Source: Ursus arctos (taxonomy: Eukaryota > Chordata > Mammalia > Carnivora > Ursidae). Taken from it: 64,000 bases of DNA. Position 1 is the first letter of the stretch. The number at the start of each line of letters is the position of its first letter. Both the position numbers and the translations under genes were made by a program. The notes beneath the pieces were generated by a model. It was given only the letters and a program-made list of their open reading frames with translations. It made no database searches and was not told the DNA's origin. The stretch covers positions 60,024,444 through 60,088,443 of the forward strand of contig NW_026623067.1 in assembly GCF_023065955.2 (NCBI RefSeq), written 5' to 3'. Shown here in pieces: positions 32,164 through 44,880 of this stretch.

Positions 32164-35100
32164 GATGCTCACATGCATTCAATCCCAAATGCCCACAATC
32201 TTTATTTCTATAAATCTCCATCATTCCACCTCTGGTAGAAGAAAGGAAAAAGGACAGCAAAAGGGGAGGGAATGATGACAATATCCAGATAAATACCACC
32301 GGTCAGTCCCCTGTGTGGATGAGCCTATGTGTACTGTCCTCCAAATTGGGGCTCTACAGAGTTTGTACCTCCTTGTTTAGTCTCCCATTGCAAGCCCTTG
32401 TGATGTCTAATATGGGGAGCGTACGAATTGCCGTCAGTAAGAATGCCACTGGACTTTGGGGCCTGCTCAATTTGTGGACCTGTCATTAAAGTGGGAAAGA
32501 TCCTCTGTATCAGTGTCAATAGAGGTGAATGAGGATGAACCACTCAGTGACTGACTCCTATCATGCTAAGAAAGCCTTCCCCTGCCATTTTGTTCCTGGC
32601 TGGCCATGTGTAAATATTAGAGTCAAGACATTACTGAAATATTCTTTCCTCCTCTGAGCAACATTGCTGTGTTGATGAGGCGGGGGGCGGGGGGAGGCTG
32701 GTAGGAGAGATCTCACCCTATTTGTTTTGTTTTTTTCTTGTTCTAAACTACATTATATGGTGGCCTGAATGTTTTGATTAGTTCTGATTCTGAGGTACTT
32801 GTGCCAGCCCTAAATTACAGAGTCCTAATTGTTTTCTAATACAAATCAGCAATTGGTATTGATTGTGATTAAAACTAGGGAGTTTGGGTTTTTGTTTATT
32901 GATCAGATCCTAACACTCAGTGAACCTGTGCTGTAGTGGAGAAACACAGAGATGTTCAGGTCGCCTAATCCTTGCCCAACTGCTGTTACCTACCATCTCA
33001 GATTTTAACGGGAATCTGTGGAGTAGAAGATTCTCCAAACCCATAATTTAGTACTAGTGCTAGGAGATTTGCAAAACAGATAACGTGTTCTCTTGTGTTT
33101 CTAGGATTATTTTGGGAAAAGGTTTAATTTATCACCATGTTGGTCCATCCAAGAACACTGATGCATAATCATTAATCTATAAGCAAGTTTTAAGTTAAAA
33201 AAATAGATTGAGTCCATACTTTTAAAATTATGTATTTATCATCATATAAAAATATCTTTGTTTCCTATAATATAATTTTGATCTCATTTTTTGCATCATT
33301 TCTGGTGAATAATCCATTTGTTGGAAACTTGAGTTATAACAGATGGCATGAAATAGAAATGTTACCTCTGTAATTTAAAATCCATTTTCTTTCATTCCAG
33401 TTTTTTTTGAGGTATCTGCCTTGCAATCTCAGACTATGTAAATGTGTTTGTGACTTGGGAAAGAAATGTGCCACTGATTGGCATAATTGTAGAATAAATT
33501 TCCTTTCTCCTTTTTCATCTTTATTAGGGCTGTGTCTAGACTGTGGGCTAGCAGCACCCATTTTGTGTTGCAGAGATCTATCTGATGCCAGGAGGGACAA
33601 TTAATAAGTCACCCTGGTCCATTAAAAAACATCTTAGGGCCAGATAAACCCTGATCCATAACAAAATGTGATCACCTGTTTCTTTCTGTTTTACTTGCTC
33701 TCCAGATTCTAAACTCTGGTCTGCGTTCCCAAGTGAAAACTTTTACGTGCATTTTGTGCTATTTGGCTTCTTTGATTCCTCAGACTTGATTTTGGTCTTG
33801 TGCTAGAACTCCTGCATCCCTTACTTCAAGGGCTAAAGGGATCCATTTCCTCTTCATGTGTCCCTGGTTTGGGCCTTGCTTTGTTTTATGTCATGTCAGT
33901 CACTACCCTATTAATTGACCTGTTTGATGAGAAAATTTATAAAAGAGGCTATTCAGGTAGAATTGTAGTAAGCTATCTGGGGTAGCTGACATCTTACAGG
34001 GGTGAGTTCTGTAGACACTGATTATTTTAAATCTACCCTGCAATATAATCCATCTTCCTTTTATTACATCCAAATAATATTTGTATTATTCTTCAATGTG
34101 CTGATTTCTAGTTGGCAGATCACATCTACTTTTATCTTGGGGCATATGATGAGCTCCTTATGTGATTTAGGTAGAGTTAGATGTATAATTATTTTCTTCT
34201 TTTCTGAAACAAGTTGGGAAAGAAACTTGTCCTTTCTTGATGTATTTGGCAAGATAATTCCCTTCAGGGAGAGAATTATGTTTGGAGACATACCCAGATA
34301 AAGATGTGGGGTAAAAGGTGAGGCAGCAAAGGCCTAGGTGTCAGTTGGTGACAGAACTCAAGGAAAGAGGGCAGACCCACATGAATGAGGAGAGGACGGT
34401 ATTTGTCATTTTCACGAGAGAAGAGGTGATGAAGAAGAGAAAGATGAAAGGATAGGTACCTGGTCTCTGAGAGGGGGAAGGAACAAAAGATGAACCCTTC
34501 AAGGTAAGGTGAACACAAAAATTTTGGAGAGGAGGAGTGATTAATAGAGGTTTTGGATGAGTTTCTTATCCCATCTGCAATCTGAATCCCAGATATTAAA
34601 AAAATTAAGAATGTTTTGGGTAAGAATGCATGGGTTTTTAAGCAGGTGAACTGATTTCATGTTTAAGTTGATTTGTTGAGGTGTCAGGTGAGGGAGAGGC
34701 TCCTGAGATGGGGAGAAAATACACCAGGGTTCTCAGATCCAATCTCCTTGGAGGAGTATTGGAATCCAGAAGGCCGGAGAGCTGAATGAGATGAGGCAAT
34801 TTTACTCAGATCTCAAGAGGCTGAAGATTCCAACTGATATTTATATTATACTCATATGTGACCTGAATATTGGATAAGAGGCTCAAGGTTCTGAGTAATA
34901 GCCTTTGGACCAAAAAATCAGGAACCCATTGATCTATGGAAACTTTCAGTTGCCAGTTGGTTGGTGTTAATCAAGGACTCATCTCTTCCTACAAGGAGGA
35001 AAATTGGGCTCACTGCTTTTATTTCTCCTGATACTGTATTCTGTTCATTATGGAACATGTGCTATTCCAGTGATGGGTTGGGGAGAGGGCACAGTGAGGA

Positions 35101-35725
35101 TGGATCTTGGAATGCACTGGAGAAGAATGCAGAGGTTTAGCTGAATCAGTCTGCTAGTCAAACTCTGAATTTGGGATTGAGATACTGAATTATCTGTTTA
35201 CATGATGCAAATGTGCCATCATGAGGTCTGTAAAATTTTCTAGATTCTGTGGGTTTGACCAGCTTCTAACAGTGAGATTTAATTCAACAAATTTACTTCA
35301 CATCTGCCATGCGAAAAGCACAGTGGAAAGACTCTGGAAGTAAATAAGATAGAAGGAGAGAGATATTTTTGCTGGGGAGACCAGAGACATCACCAAGGAG
35401 AACAAGGATTTTGGGTCTGTGAATGGCAACTAGTCTAGCTGAGTGTGTGTTAAGGGAAATTGAGGGGAATATGCCAGCAAGGGAGGCAAAATTATCAACT
35501 TTATCTTTAGAATTCTGTTTTGAGATGTAAATTTTTGTTTACAACTCAGTTTTCTATGATATTCCTCTTCAAAAAAAAAAAAAGAGCGAGAGAGAGAGCA
35601 AAGCTGTGAATTAGCACAGTGTTATGGAGTAAAATCTTCTGGGGAGAATTGTTGAAGAGATTTATGTAAGCACACATGTAGTAAAAAAATTTTTTTTTAA
35701 TTTATTTTAATTTATTTTTAATTTT
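32164..35725. other. Long stretch without recognised gene or young repeat
   Basis: About 3.5 kb of mixed-composition DNA lacking SINEC and L1 landmarks, unusual for this window. Short G-run clusters at 32682-32697 and an A-rich then GA-rich run at 35571-35600. Small open frames around 33334-33604 and 34002-34518 are unrecognised. Confidence 0.4.
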
Positions 35726-35734
35726 AATTTTTTT

Positions 35735-35932
35735 TAAAGATTCTATTTATTTATTTGAGAGAGTACACCAGCAGGCGGGAGGGGCAGAGGAAGAGGGAGA
35801 GGGACAAGCAGACTCCCCACTGAGTGCAGAGCTGGGATGATATGTGGGGCTTGATCCCAGGACCATGAGATCATGACCTGAGCTGAAATCAAGAGTTAGA
35901 TGCTTAACTGACTGAGCCATTCAGGCACCCCT
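35735..35932 (-). mobile_element. Old SINEC copy
   Basis: AAAGATTCTATTTATTTATTTGAGAGAG tail side, CCCCACTGAGTGCAGAGC, CCATGAGATCATGACCTGAGC, decayed head CCATTCAGGCACCCCTG. Confidence 0.88.
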
Positions 35933-35977
35933 GTATTTTTTAAAATTTAGAACAATTTTTTAAATTTATTATTTTTA

Positions 35978-36152
35978 TTTTTTTATAATAATATTTTTTA
36001 TTATGTTAGTCACCATACAGTACATCCCTGGTTTTTTGATGTAAAGTTCAATGATTCATTAGTTGCATATAATGTAATACGTTCCCTCACTACCCATCAC
36101 CAGCCTATCCCATTCCCCCACCCCCTACCCCTCTGAAGCCCTCAGTTTGTAA
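35978..36152 (-). mobile_element. Young L1 3' end, antisense, first copy
   Basis: ATTATGTTAGTCACCATACAGTACATCCCTGG, CATCACCAGCCTATCCCATTCC, CCCCTCTGAAGCCCTCAGTTTG: the reversed carnivore L1 3' UTR. It abuts older L1 sequence at 36153. Confidence 0.92.
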
Positions 36153-37706
36153 ATGGAATATAGTGGACATATATTATATTAGTTTCAAGTGTACCACATA
36201 GTAATTTGGCAATTATATATGCTACAAAATGCTCACCACAGTAAATGTAGTTACCATACAAAATTATTACATTATTATTGACTATATTACTTATGCTTTA
36301 CCTTTCATCCCTGTGACTTAATTATTTTATAGCTGGAAGTTTGTACCTCTTCATCCCCTTCACCTATTTCACCCATCCCCCCCCCACCCTCCTGTCTGGT
36401 TCAACCACAAATTTGTCCTCTATATTTATGAGTGCTTCTATTTTTGTTGTTGTTGTTTGCTTGTATGTTAGTTCATTTGTTTTGTTTTTTAGAATCCACA
36501 TGTAAGTTTTCTTTCCATTTGTCTTTCTCTGTCTGACTTCTTTCACTTAGCATAATGCCCTCTAGGTCCATTCATATTGTTGCAAATGGCAAGATATCAT
36601 TCTTTTTTATGGCTGAGTAATATTCCATTGTATATATATGCCACATCTTTATCCATTCATCTATGGATGGACTCTTAGTTTGCTTCCATATCTTCGCTAT
36701 TGTAAATAAGGCTGCTGTAAACATAGGGGTGCAAATATCTTTTTTGAACTAGTGTTTTTGTTTTCTTCAGGTAGATATGTAGTTGCATTACTGGATCATG
36801 TGCTATTTCTATTTTTAGTTTTTTGTGGAATCTTCATACTGTTTTCCACAGTGGCTGTGCCAATTTACATTCCCACCAGCAGTGTAAGAGGTTTCCCTTT
36901 TCTCCATTTCCTTGCCAACACTTGCTATTTGTTGTCTTTTTGTTTGTTTTATAATAATATTTTTATTTTATTATGTTAGTCACCATACAGTACATCCCTA
37001 GTTTTTGATGTAAAATTCCATGATTCATTAGCTGTGTATAACACCCAGTGCACCATGCAATACGTGCCCTCCTTAATACCCATCACCAGCCTATCCCATT
37101 CCCCCACCCCCCTCCCCTCTGAAGCCCTCAGTTTTTTGATTAAGCTATTCTGACAGATGTGAGATGATTATCTCATTGTGGTTTTGATTTGCATTTCCCT
37201 GAAGATGAGTGCTACTGAGCATCTTTTCCTTGTCTCTTGGCCATCTGTATGTCTTCTTTGGAAAAATGTCTATTCAGGTCCTCTGCCCCTTTTTTTAATG
37301 GGATTGTTTGTTTTTTTGAGTGTTAAGTTGCTTGGGTTCTTCATATATTTTGGATATTAATACCGTATTGGATATGTCATTTGAAAATATCTTCTCCCAT
37401 TCTGTAGGTTGCCTTTTTGTTTTGTTGATGGAGTTTTATGGTTTCAGGTCTTACATTTAGGTCTTTAATCCATTTTGAGTTTATTTTTGTGTATGATGTA
37501 AGAAAGTGGCCCGGTTTCATTGTTTTGTATGTAACTGTACAGTTTTCCCAGCATCATTTATTGAAGAAGCAATCTTTTCCCCATTGTATATTCTTGCCTT
37601 CTTTGTCATAGATTAATTGACCATGTAAACATGGGTTTATTTCTGTACTCTCTTTTATTTTCCATTGATCTATATATTTATTTTTGTGCCAGTATCATAC
37701 TGTTTC
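36153..37706 (-). mobile_element. Older L1M, antisense, interrupted
   Basis: Reversed L1 from TTAGTTTCAAGTGTACCACATAG through TCACTTAGCATAATGCCC, GGGTGCAAATATC, TTACATTCCCACCAGCAGTG, then after the interruption at 36948-37133, GTGGTTTTGATTTGCATTTCCC, CTTCTCCCATTCTGTAGG, TTCCCAGCATCATTTATTGAAG and TGTGCCAGTATCATACTG. Around 37428 about 100 bp usual for this ORF2 region is missing. Many stops; non-functional. Confidence 0.88.
36948..37133 (-). mobile_element. Young L1 3' end, antisense, second copy
   Basis: Same reversed L1 3' UTR as 35978-36152, with CACCCAGTGCACCATGCAATACG and CCCCTCCCCTCTGAAGCCC. It splits the older L1, so it inserted later. Confidence 0.92.
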
Positions 37707-39417
37707 AATAAACACATGTATGTTTAAAGCATGAATTACACATTATAGCAGAAGACCAAATCTGTATTTTTCACATTTTAAGGATGAATTTTTGATAGTT
37801 TTGATATAGTTTGATATGTTTTCAGAAGATTTGGGAGAGATGGGTTTCCCCTCACCCCAATTCAGATGGTTAAGTTCCTGACTATAAAGTACTTCTTTTG
37901 GCTAAGGTATTTTGTTTGCTCACAACAGGTCTTCAGAAGGCACGGAGGGTACTACTTCACTCTTGGGGACCTGTTGAGATAATTCTGATCTGAATTACTT
38001 GGAATCAGAGATCTCAGAGGCCACAGTCCTGAAAAAGAGAGACTGTGGTTAGGCTTAAGTCAGTGAAATACACCAGCAACTCTGAGTGTCTTATGACTTC
38101 TCACTGCCTTGGTGCAAATTGATTAGAACTGCCCTCTGTCCAGAATGTCAGGAACAGAGTTGTCCTCTATTCATGTGAACAGTAACATGGAACTTCAAAC
38201 CCCAAAAAGTGATCCATCTGTCTGCACAATTTAATGACTTGACTTGTTGTCTTTCTCCTGAGGTTGAGCCATCACTTCTGGGACTTGGATCCTGGGAGAC
38301 CATGGTTCCCATCTATCATCCTACCCCTAGGCAGACATAGTTACAGACAGAGCCAATGTCTATGATATAAGAACCAATTTTAATAAATCTTTCTCTTAAA
38401 GTACTATTTATGGTCTGACTATGATGAATAACTCTTTGTTACCTAAAGACAGTAGATCTTAGTGAGAATTATTCTTATAAATTCTTGAGTTGACTAGATC
38501 CTGATTGTAAGTACAACATGGAGTTCACTTTTGCAAATGAAATTCTAGTCCTATTTCTTACTGGCAAGCAAGAATGATTGTAGAGAATCCCAACACTTCA
38601 AATGATTATCAATAACTGAAGGTAAATAAGACCCTGCTTCAAAAAGTGTCTACGGAGTGCTGCTTTTAGCTTCAGTTTAGGCTTTAGTCCTTCCATATGA
38701 TATTTTAAGTATGAAGTAACATGAATTCTTTTATATTAAAGGACCCTTGAATGTTCCAGATTCTCTAATGTTGTTGAACATTTTTACCCCAAAATTTGGC
38801 CATAAAACAAAGCAAAGTTGTCTTCTATTTTTTCCTTTGCTTCCACCCAGGAGCTACTGGTAGTGATCATATGAGAACAAAGGCTCTTGATATTAAAAAA
38901 AACCCTCAAATGCCTTCTGGCTGCTACTTCTCTGCTGGAGCCCTTGTCCTTATCCTCTGGGGCAAATCGTGTAGCAATTAATCAGTTTGATTAATACATG
39001 CATTAAGAAATGAGTATCCATGTTGCCAAATAAACTGGAAAAAGAAATAACAGCTCCTTTGGCTGGCTATGTTGTTATATTGCTTTGGATAGAATTTTAA
39101 ATGGAAATCCAGATGGCTTTTGAAACAATATGCAGAGCATTTAGATCCTTAAACTGAGGCTGCTGAGAAAATTTGAGGCAGAGTATGGAAGAGAGGGATA
39201 GGGGTCTCCAGGGATAGTGGTCTCCAGAGCCAATCCAACTTGTCTCCAGTGTCCCAGCTGACATTCTAAGGTAGCCATCTACCTTGGTCAGTGAAACTCA
39301 GAGTTCTTCAGGGCATCCTGGAAAAAAAGGTGATTGTATGCCTACCTCCTTTATTTCTTTTCTTGAAAATGCCGTCACAACTGTAAAGCCCTCTAGTATA
39401 AGATATTGTTTTGTCAT
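37707..39417. other. No gene or repeat recognised
   Basis: Unique-looking DNA of average composition; no long open frame and no landmark repeat. Confidence 0.45.
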
Positions 39418-39856
39418 CTACAGTAGGTTGAATAGAGTCCCACAAATTCACATCTGTCTGGGACCTCAGCATGTGATCTTACCTGAAATTAGAGTCTTCA
39501 CAGATGTAATTAGTTAATATGAGGTCATGATGGATTAGGGTGGGTCCTAGATCCAGTGACTGATGTTCTTGTAAGAGGGGAAGACACTCATGTACATGGG
39601 CACACAAGGAAGAAGGCCATATGAGGCAGAGGTTGGAGTGTTGCAGCCTCAACCCAAGGAATGCTGGCCACCACCAGACGCTAGGAAAGAGCCAGGGAAC
39701 AGATTCTTCCTTGAAGCCTCCAGAAGGAACCAATTCTGCTGACACCTTGCTTTCAGACTTTTGGCCACTAGAACTGTGAGAGAATAAATTTCCATTGTTT
39801 TAAGCCACCCAGTTTGTGGTAACTTGTTAAGACAGCCGTAGGAAACTAATGTACTA
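39418..39856 (+). mobile_element. MLT1-like (MaLR) solo LTR
   Basis: Best preserved of three copies: TAGAGTCTTCACAGATGTAATTAG, GATTAGGGTGGGTCCTAGATCC, GAAGAAGGCCATATGAGGC, TCTGCTGACACCTTGC, GAACTGTGAGAGAATAAATTTCC, TTAAGCCACCCAGTTTGTGG, AGCCGTAGGAAACTAATG. Confidence 0.8.
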
Positions 39857-40090
39857 TCCTCAACCACTTGTAGATTTATACCACGTTGTGTATTAGAAAA
39901 CATATGAAGAATACACAAGTTGTACTAGATGCCTCCATGGATATGCAAAGTGTTTCTGTGTCTGTTTGGTTTGGCTGATCATGTGTCTTTTTGACCAGCT
40001 CACCTTCTTTGGTTAGAATAGGCACATGTGGCTCTGGAAGAGATACAAGGGTCATACCTGGCTTCAGAGGACATGTATGTCCATATGCGA

Positions 40091-40320
40091 CGAATCTGCT
40101 TTAGTTGCAAGTAACCTAAAAATCAAATCCAAATGAGATTTAAAAGATGCCATTAAGTCTCTCTCCATCTCTCAGCTTTCTTTCTCTTTTTCTGTTGGCT
40201 TCATTCTCTCCTCCTGCAGATGGCTTCTCCGTGGACGTTTCTTTCCAGGGAACCCCAGGGAACATGGATGCAAGCAAATCCAGTTTATTGTGTCCTCACA
40301 GACACATTTTACAGCGATGG
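40091..40320 (+). mobile_element. Old interspersed repeat, left part (family unassigned)
   Basis: TTTAGTTGCAAGTAACCTAAAAATC, CTCTCTCCATCTCTCAGCTTTC, TTGGCTTCATTCTC are landmarks of a common eutherian repeat that I cannot name with confidence. It appears to continue after the MER20 at 40506-40600. Confidence 0.45.
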
Positions 40321-40505
40321 TGGTTCTTAACTGGGGTTAATTTTCCACTGCTAATGATTCTTTGGCAATGTCTGGGAATATTTTTGCTTGTTGTAATTAG
40401 GACTTATTACTGGGAATGTTAATATACATCCTAGAATGCATAGGACAGACAGATAATTAACTATACCAAAAAGTTAACAGGGCTGATATTGAAAAACCCT
40501 GCCTT
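40321..40505 (+). mobile_element. MER20 DNA transposon, sense
   Basis: GTGGTTCTTAACTGGGGTTA, GGCAATGTCTGGGAATATTTTTGC, CATCCTAGAATGCATAGGACAG, GGGCTGATATTGAAAAACCCTG follow the MER20 order, with the centre shortened. Confidence 0.85.
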
Positions 40506-40600
40506 AGAGCAGCTTTCCTAAAAGTGCTTGTGGAGATGTTTCCAGGTGATTCTGATTGGCCCAGTTTTGGCCACGTGTCCACCTTGAACCAAGCAAAGTA
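40506..40600 (+). mobile_element. Old interspersed repeat, right part
   Basis: GGTGATTCTGATTGGCCCAG then TTTTGGCCACGTGTCCACC-like sequence and GAACCAAGCA resemble the later part of the repeat that starts at 40091. The MER20 would then be nested. Confidence 0.4.
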
Positions 40601-40839
40601 GTCATAATAACAACCCCTGGCCATACCACCAACAAGGTGCAGGTTCACATGGCCAACCCCATTTATACGACATACAAGAGGGATGGTCCTCAAAGGGAGG
40701 AAGCTTGGGGGAAAATATAGGCACATGACAAATTTGGTTTAAGGAGACAAGTGGAGGAGCTCTGACTCTTTTGACTGTAAAATAGTACTTAAACAAACCA
40801 GGTGGTATTGATCATGACACATCTCCAAAGCAGCACATT

Positions 40840-41030
40840 GGGGCTTTATTATTCCTTTAACAAATGCTTACAGAAGGTCCGGTCTGTGCAGGCTCTGTGC
40901 CAGGTGCAGAGGCCAAGGTGGTGAGCTTCGATGTCAAAGTTGCTACACTATGGTGACCCTTGCAGGCTAATGGAGGAGGTGGATAGAGATAAACACCCAC
41001 CTAAAACTGAGGTAAGCACTTAGAAGGAAA
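40840..41030 (-). mobile_element. Possible L2-related fragment
   Basis: CAAATGCTTACAGAAGGTCC, GGCTCTGTGCCAGGTGC, CTTGCAGGCTAATGGAGGAGGTGGATAGAGATAAACA resembles the reversed ancient element end also seen at 51675. Family assignment is weak. Confidence 0.4.
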
Positions 41031-41821
41031 AGAGTAATGGGAATGACTTATCTTGTAGATGGGACACTTGTTATTGGGCATTTGTGAGAGCAAAGGGTGA
41101 TAACTGCATTTGTACAGAAATGTCAGCTAGTGGTTGCTGGTGTGGCCCTAACCTAGACAGAGCCTCTTCAAACCACTGGAGGTTTTGAAAGGCAGGTGGT
41201 GGTTCGTTTTTGTTTCTTTAATCCGATGCTGAGTAAGCAAGGAAAGAAAATAGATGAAGCAAAATATCTAAATTGTTCTAATTCAGTAGAAGCTTAAAGG
41301 AAAACAGAACATTAAAGGGCCTTAAGGAAGTCTAATCTAAGAACTGCTAGCATGGGCCTTCAATAAGATCTCTGATCCCTGTCCCTGCATGGACAGTCTT
41401 GTCCCTGTTCCTCCTCATCTCTTAGTAGGACCATTGATGGGAATGTGTGATGCTCTTGGTTTTGGCCAGAGACTGCCAATGTTAATTGGGAGTGAGTCAA
41501 AAAGGGAGCATGACTGTTTAAAAATAATAGCTTTTTTTAAAATTATAGTATTTTTTATTATATTATGTTAGTCACCATACAGTACATCCCTGGTTTTTGA
41601 TGTAAAGTTCGATGATTCATTAGTTGCGTATAACACCCAGTGCACCATGTAATACGTGCCCTCCTTACTACCCATCACCAGCTTATCCCGTTCCCCCACC
41701 CCCCTCCCCTCTGAAGCCCTCAGTTTGTTTCTCAGAGTCCATAGTCTCTCATGCTTCATTCCCCCTTCTGATTACCCGCCCTTTCTTTATCCTTTTCTTC
41801 TCCTACCGATCTTCCTAGTTC

Positions 41822-43276
41822 TTATGTTCCATAGATGAGAGAAACCATATGATATTTGTCTTTCTCTGCTTGACTTATTTCACTAAGCATTATCTCCTCC
41901 AGTGCCATCCATGTTGCAGCAAATGTTGAGAACTCGTTCTTTTTGATAGCTGAGTAATATTCCGTTGTATATATGGACCACATCTTCTTAATCGAGTCAT
42001 CTGTTGAAGGGCATCTCGGCTCCTTCCACGATTTAGCTATTGTGGACAATGCTGCTATGAATATTGGGGTGCATATGGCCCTTCTCTCCACTACGTCTGT
42101 ATCTTTGGGGTAAATACCCAGTAGTGCAATTGCTGGATCATAGGGTAGCTCAATTTTTAACTTTTTAAGGGACCTCCATACTGTTTTCCAAAGTGGCTGT
42201 ACCAACTTGCATTCCCACCAACAATGTAGGAGGGATCCCCTTTCTCTACATCCTCTCCAACAATTGTTGTTTCTTGCCTTGTCAATTTTTGCCATTCTAA
42301 CTGGTGTACGGTGCGGTGGTATCTTAGTGTGGTTTTGATTTGAATTTCCTTGATGGCTAATGATTTTGAACATTTTTTCATGTGTCTGTTAGCCATTTGT
42401 ATGTCTTCATTGGAAAAGTGTCTATTCAAATCTTCTGCCCATTTTATGATTTGTTTATTTGTTTCTCGCGTATTGAGTTTGAAAAGTTCTTTGTAGATCT
42501 GGATACCAGTCTTTTATCTGTAGTGTCATTTGCAAATATCTTTTCCCATTCCGTGGGCTGTCTCTTAGTTTTTTTGACTGTTTCCTTGGCTGTGCAGAAG
42601 CTTTTTATCTTGATGAAGTCCCATAAGCTCATTTTTTCTTTTGTTTCTCTTGCCTTTGGAGATGTGTCATGAAAAAGGTTGCTGTGGCCGATGTCGTAGA
42701 GGTTGCTGCCTATGCTCTCCTCTAGGATTTTGATGGATTCCTGTCTCACATCGAGGTCTTTCATCCATTTGGAGTTTATCTTTGTGTATGGTGCGAGAGA
42801 GTGGTCAAGTTTCATTCTTTTGCATGTAGCTGTCCAATTTTCCCAGCACCATTTATTGAAGAGACTTTTTTCCACTGGATGTTTTTTCCTGCTTTGTCAA
42901 AGATTAGTTGCCCAAAGAGCCGAGGGTCCATTTCTGGGTTCTCTGTTCTGTTCCATTGGTCTGTGTGTCTGTTTTTGTGCCAGTACCATGCTGCCTTTGT
43001 GATCACAGCTTTGTAGTACAACTTGAAATCCGGCATTGTGATGCCCCCAGCTTTGTTTTTCCTTTTCAACACTTCCTTGGCGATTCGTGGCCTTTTCTGG
43101 TTCCACACAAATTTAAGGGCTGTTTGTTCCAGCTCTTTGAAAAATGTCATTGGTATTTCGATCGGGATAGCATTGAAAGTGTAGATTGCTCTGGGTAGCG
43201 TGGACATATTAACTCTGTTAATTCTTCCGATCCATGAGCATGGAATATTTTTCCATCTTTTTGTGTCTTCTTCAAT
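41822..43276 (-). pseudogene. L1 ORF2 C-terminal half, frameshifted
   Basis: Reverse-strand ORF2 remains, from [16 protein letters not shown] through [94 protein letters not shown] to the terminal SLIYGT. At least two frameshifts are visible, near 42865 (in an A/T run) and near 42312 (two-base insertion in RYH-TPVRMAK). The stretch 41822-42373 alone stays open for 183 codons. Family role: C-terminal segment needed for L1 retrotransposition. This copy is dead. Confidence 0.94.
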
Positions 43277-43283
43277 GTCTTAA

Positions 43284-44880
43284 GAACCATCCTGCTCAAG
43301 AATGATTCGATAAACCAGGAAGTCAAAAATCAATTTAAACAATTTATGGAGACCAACGAGAATGAAAACACAATGGTCCAAAACCTATGGGACACTGCAA
43401 AGGCAGTCCTAAGGGGAAAAAACATAGCCATCTAAGCCTCACTCAAAAGAATAGAAAAATCTAAAATGCGGTTTTTATATTCTCACCTCAAGAAGCTGGA
43501 ACAGCAACAGAAGAATAGGCCTAATCCACACACGAGAAAGCAGTTGATCAAGATTAGAGCAGAGATCAATGAATTAGAAACCAGGAGCACAGTAGAGCAG
43601 ATCAACAGAACTAGAACCTGGTTCTTTGAAAGAATAAATAAAATAGACAAGCCACTGGCAAGACTTATCCAAAAGAATAGAGAAAGGACCCAAATTAATA
43701 AAATTATGAATGAAAAGGGAGAGGTCACAACCAACACCAATGAAATAGGAAGGATTATTAGAAACTTTTATCAACAGCTTTATGCCAATAAATTAAGCAA
43801 CCTGGGAGAGATGGAGGCCTTCCTGGAAACCTAGAAACTATCAAGACTGAAACAGGAAGAAATTGATTTTTTAAACAGGCCAATTAATTATGAAGAGATT
43901 GAAGCAGTGATTAAAAACCTTCCAAAAAGAAAACTCCAGGGCCTGATGGATTCCCCGGGGAATTCTACCAAACATTCAAAGAAGAAATAATACCTATTCT
44001 CCTAAAGCTATTTCAAAAAATAGAAGGAAAACTACCAAACTCATTCTATGAGGCCAATATTACCTTGATCCCCAAACCAGGCAAAGACCCCTTCAAAAAG
44101 GAGAATTACAGACCCATATCCCTGATGAATATGGACGCCAAAATTCTCAACAAGATCCTAGCTAATAGGATCCAACAGTACATTAAAAGGATTATCCATC
44201 AAGACCAAGTGGGATTCATCCCTGGGATGCAAGGGTGGTTCAACATTCACAAATCTATTAGTGTGATAGATTATATCAACAAGAAAAAAGCCAAAAATCA
44301 CTTGATCCTCTCAATAGATGCAGAAAAAGCATTTGACAAAATACAGCATCCTTTCCTGATTAAAACCCTTCAGAGTGTAGGGATAGAGGGTACATTCCTC
44401 AATCTCATAAAAAAACATCTATGAAAAGCCTACAGCAAATATTATTCTCAATGGGGAAAAGCTGGAAGCCTTTCCCTTAAGATCAGGAACACGACAAGGA
44501 TGCCCACTCTTGCCATTATTAATCAACATAGTACTAGAAGTCCTTGCAACAGCAATCAGACAACAAAAAGGGATCAAAGCTATCCAAATTGGCAAAGAAG
44601 TAGTCAAACTGTATCTCTTTGCATATGACATGATACTCTATATGGAAAACCCAAAAGAATCCACTACCAAACTATTAGAAGTTATAGAACAATTCAGTAA
44701 TGTGGTGGGATACAAAATCAATGCTCAGAAATCAGTTGCATTTCTATACACGAACAATGAGACTGAAGAAAGAGAAATTAGGGAATCTATCCCATTTACA
44801 ACAGCACCAAAAATCATACGTTATCTTGGAATTAACTTAACCAGAGACGTAAAAGGATCTATATTCTAGAAACTACAAAT
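43284..44880 (+). pseudogene. L1 ORF2 reverse transcriptase region, inverted and broken
   Basis: Sense-strand ORF2 sequence from the linker after the endonuclease through the reverse transcriptase: [95 protein letters not shown] and [14 protein letters not shown]. Stops at about 43433 and 43832 and frameshifts near 43937 and 44410 break it. The first catalytic aspartate motif (SIDAEKAFD) is intact. The second is FAYD instead of FADD (44618-44629), so a metal-binding aspartate is lost. This copy cannot encode active enzyme. Confidence 0.94.

Noticed and set aside
42382..43198. Several plus-strand frames of 70-99 codons
   Set aside because: They lie antisense to L1 ORF2 and are shadow frames.
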